From positions 1 through 11,265 of the forward strand of contig JAQVQI010000013.1 of the NCBI GenBank assembly GCA_028701645.1: 11,265 nucleotides of DNA, given 5' to 3'. Numbering within the stretch: the stretch's first letter is position 1; every line of letters begins with the position of its first letter. Source of the stretch: Candidatus Shapirobacteria bacterium. Its GTDB lineage: Bacteria > Patescibacteriota > Microgenomatia > UBA12405. Shown piece by piece: positions 5,359 to 11,265 of the stretch. Under the pieces are notes generated by a model. That model was not told the DNA's origin. It saw nothing but the letters and a program-made list of their open reading frames with translations, and searched no databases. Both the position numbers and the translations under genes were made by a program.

Positions 5359-5457
5359 TTTTAAATTTTTAATTCGAAATTTATTTATTCAAATTCAAAT
5401 ATTTAAATTTTAAAATTGATTAAAAATTAAAAATTGTAAATTAAAAATTATATAATT
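5359..5457. repeat. Very AT-rich heptamer-repeat region between rlmN and obg
   Basis: This spacer is almost pure A and T. From 5420 it shows an exact 7-nt period: TTAAAAA, TTAAAAA, TTGTAAA, TTAAAAA, TTATATA, with the TT at 5420, 5427, 5434, 5441 and 5448. The left half contains the complementary orientation: AATTTTTAATT at 5364-5374 is the exact reverse complement of AATTAAAAATT at 5439-5449 and 5425-5435. There is no GC-rich terminator. It may act as an upstream AT element for the obg promoter or be a relic of a dispersed repeat. Confidence 0.65.
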
Positions 5458-5472
5458 ACTCAATAAATAGGT

Positions 5473-5478
5473 TATAAT
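5473..5478 (+). promoter_or_regulatory. -10 box giving a leaderless obg mRNA
   Basis: TATAAT lies exactly 6 nt before the ATG at 5485, so the predicted first base of the mRNA is the A of the start codon. The flanking 10-mer AGGTTATAAT (5469-5478) is identical to that before the RRM gene. There is no Shine-Dalgarno. Confidence 0.6.
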
Positions 5479-5484
5479 ACACTC

Positions 5485-6435
5485 ATGCTTATCGACGAAG
5501 TTTATATTACTATCAAAGGTGGAGATGGTGGAAATGGTGTTGTTCATTTTTATAATGACGCCTTCCGTCCCAAAGGTGGCCCTGACGGTGGTAGTGGCGG
5601 CAAGGGTGGTTCAGTATATTTTGAGGGTGTTTCTGATATTAGTAAATTAAATCAATTTCGTAAATCAAAAGTATATAGCGCTCAAAACGGTGAACCAGGT
5701 TTCCATAATAATCGTACTGGTAAAGATGGTGAAGATTTAATATTTCCAGTTCCAATTGGTACTGTCGCTCATTATGATAATGGCACCTCAGTTGAAATTA
5801 CTCATATTGGTCAAAAAGTTCTAATGGCCAGAGGTGGCAGTGGTGGTAGGGGGAACTATATGTTTCGATCAGCCACTAACCAAACCCCCCAAGAACGAGA
5901 ACTAGGTTTTAAATGTCAGCCCAAAAAGATTTTTTTACAATTAAAACTAATTGCCCAAGTTGGTCTTATTGGATTACCCAATGCGGGTAAAACCAGTTTA
6001 TTAAATGAACTAACCAAAGCTGATGCCAAGGTTGCCAATTATGCTTTTACCACTCTTGAACCTAATTTAGGAGTGACTAAAGGTGGTTTAATTATTGCCG
6101 ATATCCCGGGTCTTATCGAAGGCGCCGCAGTTGGAAGGGGACTCGGAATTAAATTTCTGAAACATATCGAACGAACCAATATTTTAATACATTGTGTTTC
6201 TGCCGAATCTCAAGACCCTCTAAAAGACTATCAAACAGTACGAGGTGAACTATCAAACTATAGTTCTGTTTTGACCAAAAAACCTGAAATTGTTGTTTTA
6301 ACTAAATACGATATTTTAGACCAAAAAGAAGTGATAAAAACTCAAAAGAAAATTAAAGCTGTTCTCTGTACATCAATTGCCGACGCTGAGAGTATCAAAA
6401 AGTTAAATGATTTAGTTAGCAAGAAATTAAACTAA
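5485..6435 (+). CDS. obgE: Obg-family ribosome-associated GTPase
   Basis: 316 residues. The N-terminal Obg fold (about 1-155) shows the glycine-rich signature, with KGGDGGNG near the start, GGPDGGSGGKGG (31-42) and ARGGSGGRGN (115-124). The G domain follows: G1 GLPNAGKTS (163-171), G2 YAFTTLEPNLG (186-196), G3 DIPGLIEGA (206-214), G4 TKYD (273-276) and a G5-like CTSIAD. Two details differ from the usual form: Thr rather than Ser after the P-loop lysine, and TKYD where NKxD is standard. The C-terminal OCT domain is absent. Obg binds the large ribosomal subunit late in assembly and during stress. The gene converges on the YtxH-like gene with a 9-bp overlap and no terminator. Confidence 0.95.
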   Translation: MLIDEVYITIKGGDGGNGVVHFYNDAFRPKGGPDGGSGGKGGSVYFEGVSDISKLNQFRKSKVYSAQNGEPGFHNNRTGKDGEDLIFPVPIGTVAHYDNGTSVEITHIGQKVLMARGGSGGRGNYMFRSATNQTPQERELGFKCQPKKIFLQLKLIAQVGLIGLPNAGKTSLLNELTKADAKVANYAFTTLEPNLGVTKGGLIIADIPGLIEGAAVGRGLGIKFLKHIERTNILIHCVSAESQDPLKDYQTVRGELSNYSSVLTKKPEIVVLTKYDILDQKEVIKTQKKIKAVLCTSIADAESIKKLNDLVSKKLN

Positions 6436-6852
6436 GGCTTTTTTGATTTTTTCCCAGTCTTTTTTTAGTTGTGCGACTAATTTAACTGCACCATTTTTAG
6501 TTGCTTTTAAATCATCTTTAAAATCTATTACCACACCTTCGACAATCATTGAATATTTATCTTTATCAATTTCTTTGCCAGCAGTCTTTACTTCAGCCAC
6601 TTTTTTCATAACCGCTGATTTTATTTCTTTATATTTATTGACAGCTTCATCACTGGCATTGCCAAAAATTTCTACCACTTTTTCTTTTGTATCTTTTACT
6701 CCAGTCTCAACTTCTTTATTTAATTTCGATAACATTTTTTTTATATCTTCTCTGGTTTTTTTACCTGATTGTGGAGCCAATAATAAGCCACCAACTGCAC
6801 CTATTAAAGTTCCAAACAAACCTGTTAAAAATATATTTCCTTTTTTTGCCAT
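6427..6852 (-). CDS. YtxH-like membrane-anchored helical protein
   Basis: 141 residues. A single hydrophobic, glycine-rich segment (about 6-26, with G-xxx-G spacing) is followed by the LLAPQSGKKTRED motif typical of YtxH-family proteins. A long charged helical region, Lys/Glu-rich and likely coiled coil, extends to the end. The role of the family is not established; members are linked to envelope and general stress in Firmicutes. It lies downstream of era on the same strand (63-nt gap) and overlaps the 3' end of the convergent obg gene by 9 bp, so both stop codons lie inside the other transcript. A TATATT hexamer on the minus strand 12 nt before the ATG could be its own promoter. No Shine-Dalgarno is present. 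Confidence 0.82.
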   Translation of the reverse strand: MAKKGNIFLTGLFGTLIGAVGGLLLAPQSGKKTREDIKKMLSKLNKEVETGVKDTKEKVVEIFGNASDEAVNKYKEIKSAVMKKVAEVKTAGKEIDKDKYSMIVEGVVIDFKDDLKATKNGAVKLVAQLKKDWEKIKKALV

Positions 6853-6915
6853 ATTTATGTTGTAAATATAATAACTAATTCAGTTTATAGATTTTTTTGT
6901 ATCGTGTCAATAAAT

Positions 6916-7827
6916 TTATTTCTCTACTTCTCTTTCTGGCCAGTGTTTATCAAGTTCAACCATCAGGTCTAAGAATATCTTTCTTCCACTCATTAGTTCT
7001 AGTTCCTTTCTGGCGTTATAACCAACTTCTTTAATTTTTTTACCTGACTTTCCGATTATCATTTTTTTATATCTTTCGGCTGTTGTCAAAATTGTTGCTT
7101 TAATCAAAATTAATTTTCTTTTGTCGACGACATTATCAACTCTAACATCAACTGAATAGGGGACCTCTTCTCTTAAAAATAAATAAATTTTCTCTCTAAT
7201 TATCTCAGCAATATAATCTTTGGAATTTATTCCCATCTTTGGTTTGTTTCCTTTATCCAACGATTCAATCATATATTCGGTTTCTTTATTTTTTTTAGTT
7301 GGTAACAATTCAAAAATTATGTTTATTAATCCTTTTATGTTTTTTTCTTTAATAGCGCTAATCCCTATAGATTTGTCAAACTCCTCTTCTAAATAATTAT
7401 ATTCTGGTAAATGATCTTTCGGTCCTTTGGCAATATCAATTTTGTTGTAAACCAGAACTTTTTTGGTATTAATTTTTCTAATCAATCCAATTACTTTGTT
7501 TTCTTCTTCGTTTTTTGGTCGAGAAATATCAACAATCATTAGCACAATATCGGCCTGGTTTAATTCTTTTGGGGCTTCTTGATTTATTCTTTTACCAATC
7601 AAATCATCGACTTTACCAATAATTCCGGGAGTATCACTAAAGATTATCTTTCCTCGATCGTCACCATAAACAACCCTACTATTTTTTCGGGTAGTTTGAG
7701 GTAAGGGCGAAGTAATCGCCACTTTTTGGGACATTAATGCGTTTAGTAATGACGACTTTCCTGTGTTAGGTCTGCCAATTAATACTACTCGACCGATTTT
7801 TTTTATTTCACTCCTATTATTTTTCAC
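6916..7827 (-). CDS. era: GTPase Era
   Basis: 303 residues, standard length. The G domain has G1 GRPNTGKS (18-25), the G2 region PQTTR (43-47), G3 DTPG (65-68), G4 NKID (128-131) and G5 SAIK (157-160). The C-terminal KH domain (about 205-300) has the IIGKSGKKI loop (258-266) that carries the GxxG. Era binds the 3' end of 16S rRNA, next to the anti-Shine-Dalgarno sequence, and helps mature the 30S subunit. The start is GTG at 7825-7827 and fits a -10 (TAAAAT) exactly 6 nt upstream. There is no Shine-Dalgarno. It is divergent from lon with a 71-bp gap. Confidence 0.97.
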   Translation of the reverse strand: MKNNRSEIKKIGRVVLIGRPNTGKSSLLNALMSQKVAITSPLPQTTRKNSRVVYGDDRGKIIFSDTPGIIGKVDDLIGKRINQEAPKELNQADIVLMIVDISRPKNEEENKVIGLIRKINTKKVLVYNKIDIAKGPKDHLPEYNYLEEEFDKSIGISAIKEKNIKGLINIIFELLPTKKNKETEYMIESLDKGNKPKMGINSKDYIAEIIREKIYLFLREEVPYSVDVRVDNVVDKRKLILIKATILTTAERYKKMIIGKSGKKIKEVGYNARKELELMSGRKIFLDLMVELDKHWPEREVEK

Positions 7828-7833
7828 ACGTCT

Positions 7834-7839
7834 ATTTTA
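7834..7839 (-). promoter_or_regulatory. -10 box giving a leaderless era mRNA
   Basis: TAAAAT on the minus strand is separated by 6 nt (AGACGT) from the GTG start codon, so transcription should begin at the first base of the codon. The -35 is weak. Confidence 0.45.
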
Positions 7840-7860
7840 CACTATATAACCATTTATTGG

Positions 7861-7889
7861 TTGACTCTTAGCAATCAATTTGCTAGACT
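7861..7889 (+). promoter_or_regulatory. Promoter of lon with -35 and extended -10
   Basis: TTGACT (7861-7866) and TAGACT (7884-7889) are separated by 17 bp, with TG at 7881-7882 making an extended -10. The distance to the ATG at 7899 is 9 nt, for a leader of about 3 nt. This is the only promoter in the window with a recognisable -35. No heat-shock operator (CIRCE) or sigma-32 pattern was recognised. Confidence 0.55.
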
Positions 7890-7898
7890 GCTAAATAT

Positions 7899-10274
7899 AT
7901 GACAGAAATTCCTAATAAAATAACCACTCTTCAGCCCGTACGTAAAGTCTTACCTCTAATCCCTCTACGTAATATCGTTCTATTTCCGTCAATCGAAACA
8001 TCTTTATTTTTTGGTCGTAAAGAATCAACTAATTCTCTTTTACATGCCTACGACAATACTAATAAATTAGTCATAATTACTACCCAAAAAGACAGTCGAA
8101 TTGAATCTCCAAACATGTCTGATTTATATAATGTTGGAGTTTTGGCCAAAATCGAACATGTTCTTCAAACCGACGGAAACCTTCATGCGATTGTCAAGGG
8201 AATTTCTCGAGTAAACATTGTTAACTTAATCAAGACCTCTCCTTATTTCATGGCAGAATATGTTGATTTACCCATAATCCCCGAGTCTCTTTCAGATGTG
8301 CAACAATCAGCCGAAGCTCTTTTAAGTCAATTAAAAAAAGCTTTCGCTCTTGGCCGCCAATTTGATCTCCCTGCTATGATGCAACTTTCAACCGGAGTTT
8401 CAAGTAGCGACCTGGCTGACCAAGTCTGTTTCTCAGTTAATGCCAAAATTAGCGAAAAACAAAATTTACTTGAAACTTTATTAGTTAGTCAGCGATTAAA
8501 ATTGGCTACTGAACTACTCATTCAAGAAATGAAAATTGCTGAGTTAGAAAGGTCAATTGAAGAAAAAACTCAAGAAAAATTTAATACTGGTGTCAAGAGA
8601 AATGTCTTAGAAGAACGAAAACGCCAAATCGAAAAAGAACTCAAACGGTTAGGTGAGTCCACCGAAGGCGAGTTTGGTGAGTTAGAACAAAAAATTAAAA
8701 AATTAAAATTAAATAAAGAAATTAAGAAAAAATTACTCAAGGAGCTAAATCGGCTTATGGAGATGGGGTCTATGGCTCCAGAATCAAGCTATATCAAAAC
8801 ATATCTAGAAACGGTTTTAGAGCTACCATGGGGGAAATATAGTCAATCAGATATAAGTATTTCTAAAGCCAGCAAAATTCTTGATAAAGATCATTATGGC
8901 ATTAAAGACGTTAAAGAAAGAATTTTAGAATATCTAGCTGTAATTCATCTAAAAAATAAATTAAAAACCAAAAATTCTGAAGATGTTTCTGGTACTGCCA
9001 ATATACTTTGTTTTATTGGTCCTCCTGGTGTTGGTAAGACTTCCCTTGGAAAATCAATTGCCAAAGCCCTCGGTCGCGAGTTTGTCCGCGCTTCCCTTGG
9101 TGGAATTAGAGATGAAGCCGAAATTAGGGGTCATCGACGGACTTATGTTGGAGCTATGAATGGTCGAATTATCAAAGGGTTAAAAGATGCCAAGTCAATG
9201 AATCCAGTATTTATGTTGGATGAAGTCGATAAAATCGGATCTGATTATCGAGGCGATCCTTCTTCAGCTTTATTAGAAACTCTCGATCCAGAACAAAATC
9301 GCGAATTTACTGATCATTATCTAGATTTTCCTGTCGATCTTTCAAAAGTCTTTTTTATCCTCACCGGAAACGATCTTTCAACCATTCCAATTGCTCTTAG
9401 AGATCGCCTCGAGATTATAAATTTTTCTGGATATACTCTTGATGAAAAATTTCATATCGCTAAAAATTATTTAATTGAAAAAGAACTTATTGCTAATGGT
9501 CTAAACAACAAGCAAGTGGTCAACATCAAAGACGAAACTCTAAAATATATTATTGAAAAATACACCCGTGAGGCTGGTGTTCGTAATTTAGAAAGAGTCA
9601 TTGCTTCACTTTTTAGAAAAGTAGCTAAAAAAATTGTTTCTCAAAAAATTACTAAAGTAGATTTAAATAATCAAACTTTATTAAAAAAATTTTTAGGCCC
9701 AGAAAAATATAGTGCCACTCTTAAGGGTAAAAAAGACGATGTTGGAGTTTCTACTGGTTTAGCTTGGACATCTGTCGGTGGAGATATTCTTTTTATTGAA
9801 GTAAATATAATGCCTGGTAAAGGACAGTTAATATTAACTGGTAAATTAGGTTCTGTTATGAAAGAGTCATGTCAAGCCGCTCTGTCTTTTGTTAGAAGTC
9901 AATCAGTAAACTTTGGTATCAAGCAAGACTTTCATAAAATTGATATTCATATCCATGTTCCTGAAGGGGCAACGCCAAAAGATGGACCTTCAGCTGGTGG
10001 TGCTATTACCACTGCCCTAATCTCTGCTCTAAAAAATATTGCTGTTCCAAAAGATATTGGTATGACAGGAGAAATTACTTTGCGTGGAAATATTTTAGAA
10101 ATTGGTGGCTTAAAAGAAAAGTCAATTGCCGCTCATCGAGCTGGGTTAAAAACTATTTTTATTCCCAAAGACAATCAAAAATCTTTAGTTGAAATTCCAA
10201 AAGAAGTTAAACACGATATAAAATTTATTCCAGTTACTCACTACTCAGAAATTTATAAAAAAATATTCCAATAA
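7899..10274 (+). CDS. lon: ATP-dependent Lon protease
   Basis: 791 residues, typical of the bacterial LonA form. The N-terminal substrate-binding domain (about 15-205) is followed by a charged coiled-coil linker (about 210-290). The AAA+ module has Walker A GPPGVGKT (374-381) and Walker B FMLDEVDK (438-445); TGND (489-492) lies in the sensor region. The protease domain (about 610-790) has the catalytic dyad Ser698 in KDGPSAGG and Lys741 in GGLKEKSIAAHRAG. It forms a hexamer that degrades misfolded and regulatory proteins in the cytoplasm. The start at 7899 is set by the promoter just upstream; there is no Shine-Dalgarno. The stop lies 8 nt from the stop of the convergent 50-codon gene. All active-site residues are present. 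Confidence 0.98.
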   Translation: MTEIPNKITTLQPVRKVLPLIPLRNIVLFPSIETSLFFGRKESTNSLLHAYDNTNKLVIITTQKDSRIESPNMSDLYNVGVLAKIEHVLQTDGNLHAIVKGISRVNIVNLIKTSPYFMAEYVDLPIIPESLSDVQQSAEALLSQLKKAFALGRQFDLPAMMQLSTGVSSSDLADQVCFSVNAKISEKQNLLETLLVSQRLKLATELLIQEMKIAELERSIEEKTQEKFNTGVKRNVLEERKRQIEKELKRLGESTEGEFGELEQKIKKLKLNKEIKKKLLKELNRLMEMGSMAPESSYIKTYLETVLELPWGKYSQSDISISKASKILDKDHYGIKDVKERILEYLAVIHLKNKLKTKNSEDVSGTANILCFIGPPGVGKTSLGKSIAKALGREFVRASLGGIRDEAEIRGHRRTYVGAMNGRIIKGLKDAKSMNPVFMLDEVDKIGSDYRGDPSSALLETLDPEQNREFTDHYLDFPVDLSKVFFILTGNDLSTIPIALRDRLEIINFSGYTLDEKFHIAKNYLIEKELIANGLNNKQVVNIKDETLKYIIEKYTREAGVRNLERVIASLFRKVAKKIVSQKITKVDLNNQTLLKKFLGPEKYSATLKGKKDDVGVSTGLAWTSVGGDILFIEVNIMPGKGQLILTGKLGSVMKESCQAALSFVRSQSVNFGIKQDFHKIDIHIHVPEGATPKDGPSAGGAITTALISALKNIAVPKDIGMTGEITLRGNILEIGGLKEKSIAAHRAGLKTIFIPKDNQKSLVEIPKEVKHDIKFIPVTHYSEIYKKIFQ

Positions 10275-10281
10275 TATTTTT
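10259..10281. terminator. Possible weak AT-only bidirectional terminator at the end of lon
   Basis: AAAAATATT at 10259-10267 pairs perfectly with AATATTTTT at 10273-10281 around a 5-nt loop. The arms end in T-rich stretches on both strands and overlap the lon stop codon. The stem is all A-T, so it would be weak, but it is the only hairpin between the two convergent genes. Confidence 0.3.
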
Positions 10282-10282
10282 A

Positions 10283-10435
10283 TTAAAGAATTTCATCCAA
10301 ATTAACCCGATTAGGATTATTCTTCAATTCTTCGATTATTTCAGGTAAGTCTGGGTATTCAGAAAACATATACTCTCTAACTGCGTCAACATTAATACCG
10401 CTTACTTCGATTGGATTTTTATTTTCTGTCTCCAT
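10283..10435 (-). CDS. Small acidic protein, 50 residues, unknown function
   Basis: The frame runs from ATG at 10433-10435 to TAA at 10283-10285. It starts METENKNPIEVSGINVDAV and includes a tyrosine-containing REYMFSEYPDLPEIIEEL stretch; the composition is strongly acidic. There is no signal peptide, membrane segment or cysteine. Support comes from an extended -10 box immediately upstream (TGATATTAT), a sensible amino-acid composition and the tight fit between lon and argS. It is the next gene after argS on the same strand, 29 nt from its stop. I do not recognise it; an acidic regulator or partner of a neighbouring protein is possible but unproven. Confidence 0.6.
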   Translation of the reverse strand: METENKNPIEVSGINVDAVREYMFSEYPDLPEIIEELKNNPNRVNLDEIL

Positions 10436-10444
10436 ATTGTTTCT

Positions 10445-10453
10445 ATAATATCA
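10445..10453 (-). promoter_or_regulatory. Extended -10 promoter of the 50-codon gene
   Basis: On the minus strand TG-A-TATTAT spans 10453-10445, and 9 nt separate it from the ATG, giving a leader of about 3 nt. The box lies in the 29-nt gap after argS, so the small gene can be expressed on its own as well as by readthrough. Confidence 0.5.
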
Positions 10454-10464
10454 CACTATTCTCT

Positions 10465-11265
10465 TTACATTTTTTCTACAGTTTCTATACCCAATAAATC
10501 CAACCCTGTCTCAATCACACTTGCCGTTGTTCTGGTTAAAAAAACTCTAAATACTTCTTCTTTTTCGTTTAAAATTCTGTTTTTGGCATAAAATTCGTTG
10601 TATTTTCTAGTCATTCCTAGAACATATTCAGCGATTACTGCTGGCGAAAATCTTTCAGCTGCTTCGATAATTTTTTCTTCAAATTTATAAAAATCTCTTA
10701 CTAAAGCCATTTCGTCTTCATTAATATTTTCAGGTATTTTTTCAATATTTTTTTGTTCTTTTATCGCTGTTTTGTTCAACACACTCTTACATCGAGCATA
10801 GGTGTATTGTAAATATGGGCCACTGTCTCCGTCTAAACTCATAATTTTATCCCAATCAAAGATTACATCTTTTCGCGGATCAGTTGCTAGGTCACTAAAT
10901 TTAACCGCCCCAATGGCTACTGCCTTAATCATTTCTTCTTTCTCAGTTGCCGTCATTTTTTTGTTGACACTAGTTTTTTGGGCAATTTTTCTTGCCTCAT
11001 CTATGGCTTTGTCAATTACATCTGACAAATGGATAGTATCTCCTTTTCTAGTTGAAAACTTTCCTGTTGGCCAGCGAATTAATCCATGAGCCACATGTAC
11101 TAATTTACAATCATTAGCCCAACCCATTAGTTTTGCTGTCTCAAATACTTGTCTAAAATGTAATTGTTGGTCAACTCCAACTTCATAAACAATCAAATCA
11201 GGGTTCCAATTTTCGATTCTATATTTAATTGTTGCCATATCTCTGGTGAAATATGTTGTTGTTTC
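10465..11265 (-). CDS. argS: Arginyl-tRNA synthetase, C-terminal 266 residues (partial)
   Basis: The 5' end lies beyond the right edge: the frame stays open to base 11265, and the codons before the internal ATG at 11238 read ETTTYFTRD, matching the conserved TRD of this enzyme. Seen here are the second half of the class I catalytic core, the KMSKS-like loop GKFSTRKGD, the SGPYLQYTYAR helix at the start of the DALR-type anticodon-binding domain, and the family-typical C terminus ending LGIETVEKM. The enzyme charges tRNA-Arg with arginine using ATP and needs the tRNA bound for activation. It is followed on the same strand by the 50-codon gene. No frameshift is visible. Confidence 0.96.
   Translation of the reverse strand, partial: ETTTYFTRDMATIKYRIENWNPDLIVYEVGVDQQLHFRQVFETAKLMGWANDCKLVHVAHGLIRWPTGKFSTRKGDTIHLSDVIDKAIDEARKIAQKTSVNKKMTATEKEEMIKAVAIGAVKFSDLATDPRKDVIFDWDKIMSLDGDSGPYLQYTYARCKSVLNKTAIKEQKNIEKIPENINEDEMALVRDFYKFEEKIIEAAERFSPAVIAEYVLGMTRKYNEFYAKNRILNEKEEVFRVFLTRTTASVIETGLDLLGIETVEKM

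Noticed and set aside
5359..5484. Replication origin or DnaA box cluster in the AT-rich spacer
   Set aside because: No TTATCCACA-like boxes were found, and dnaA, dnaN or gyrase genes are absent.
6443..6865. Plus-strand open frame opposite the YtxH-like gene
   Set aside because: It appears as a Phe/Ser/Pro-rich antisense of a Lys/Glu-rich helix; the minus strand has the family motif.
10802..11089. Plus-strand open frame inside argS
   Set aside because: It is antisense to conserved ArgRS motifs and has no supporting signals.

Overview
This AT-rich, gene-dense window looks like chromosomal DNA of a small-genome bacterium. A Candidate Phyla Radiation / Patescibacteria lineage, possibly Microgenomates-like, is the best guess. 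The reasons are short intergenic gaps, tail-to-tail overlapping genes, almost no Shine-Dalgarno sequences, very small proteins, low GC, and family variants common in that group (Obg without the C-terminal domain, a YtxH-like protein, a tRNA without encoded CCA). The placement is inference from style, not from a marker gene. No gene carries in-frame TGA codons, so the standard bacterial code fits.

Left part (1-1800). Bases 1-292 are richer in GC than their surroundings (about 41% over 1-240). They look like a structured non-coding RNA with a predicted pseudoknot, a -10-like box at its left edge and a clear intrinsic terminator. It is followed by a minus-strand unit, tRNA-Gln(CTG) then a membrane-anchored staphylococcal-nuclease-like protein, and by a plus-strand 54-codon gene. 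That small gene collides tail to tail with a minus-strand metallo-beta-lactamase-fold hydrolase. The hydrolase carries an in-frame GC-rich palindromic repeat.

Middle (1822-6435), plus strand: an RRM RNA-binding protein with a long basic tail, a tRNA-dihydrouridine synthase with an internal heptamer repeat, a 132-residue coiled-coil protein of unknown role, thioredoxin, RlmN and the GTPase Obg. Most of these act on RNA or the ribosome: Dus on tRNA, RlmN on 23S rRNA and tRNA, Obg on the 50S subunit, and the RRM protein presumably on RNA.

Right part (6427-11265). Minus-strand era and a downstream YtxH-like gene converge on obg. Lon protease is divergent from era. Lon then converges on a 50-codon acidic gene that lies downstream of argS, whose 5' end lies outside the window.

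The most striking general feature is regulatory. Nearly every gene not packed behind another has a -10-like hexamer 5-11 nt before its start codon and no Shine-Dalgarno sequence. This predicts mostly leaderless or near-leaderless mRNAs. Two sites, including one nearly symmetric -10 shared by divergent genes, look like compact bidirectional promoters. The other candidates for something undescribed are the pseudoknotted RNA and the two kinds of repeat inserted in coding sequence.
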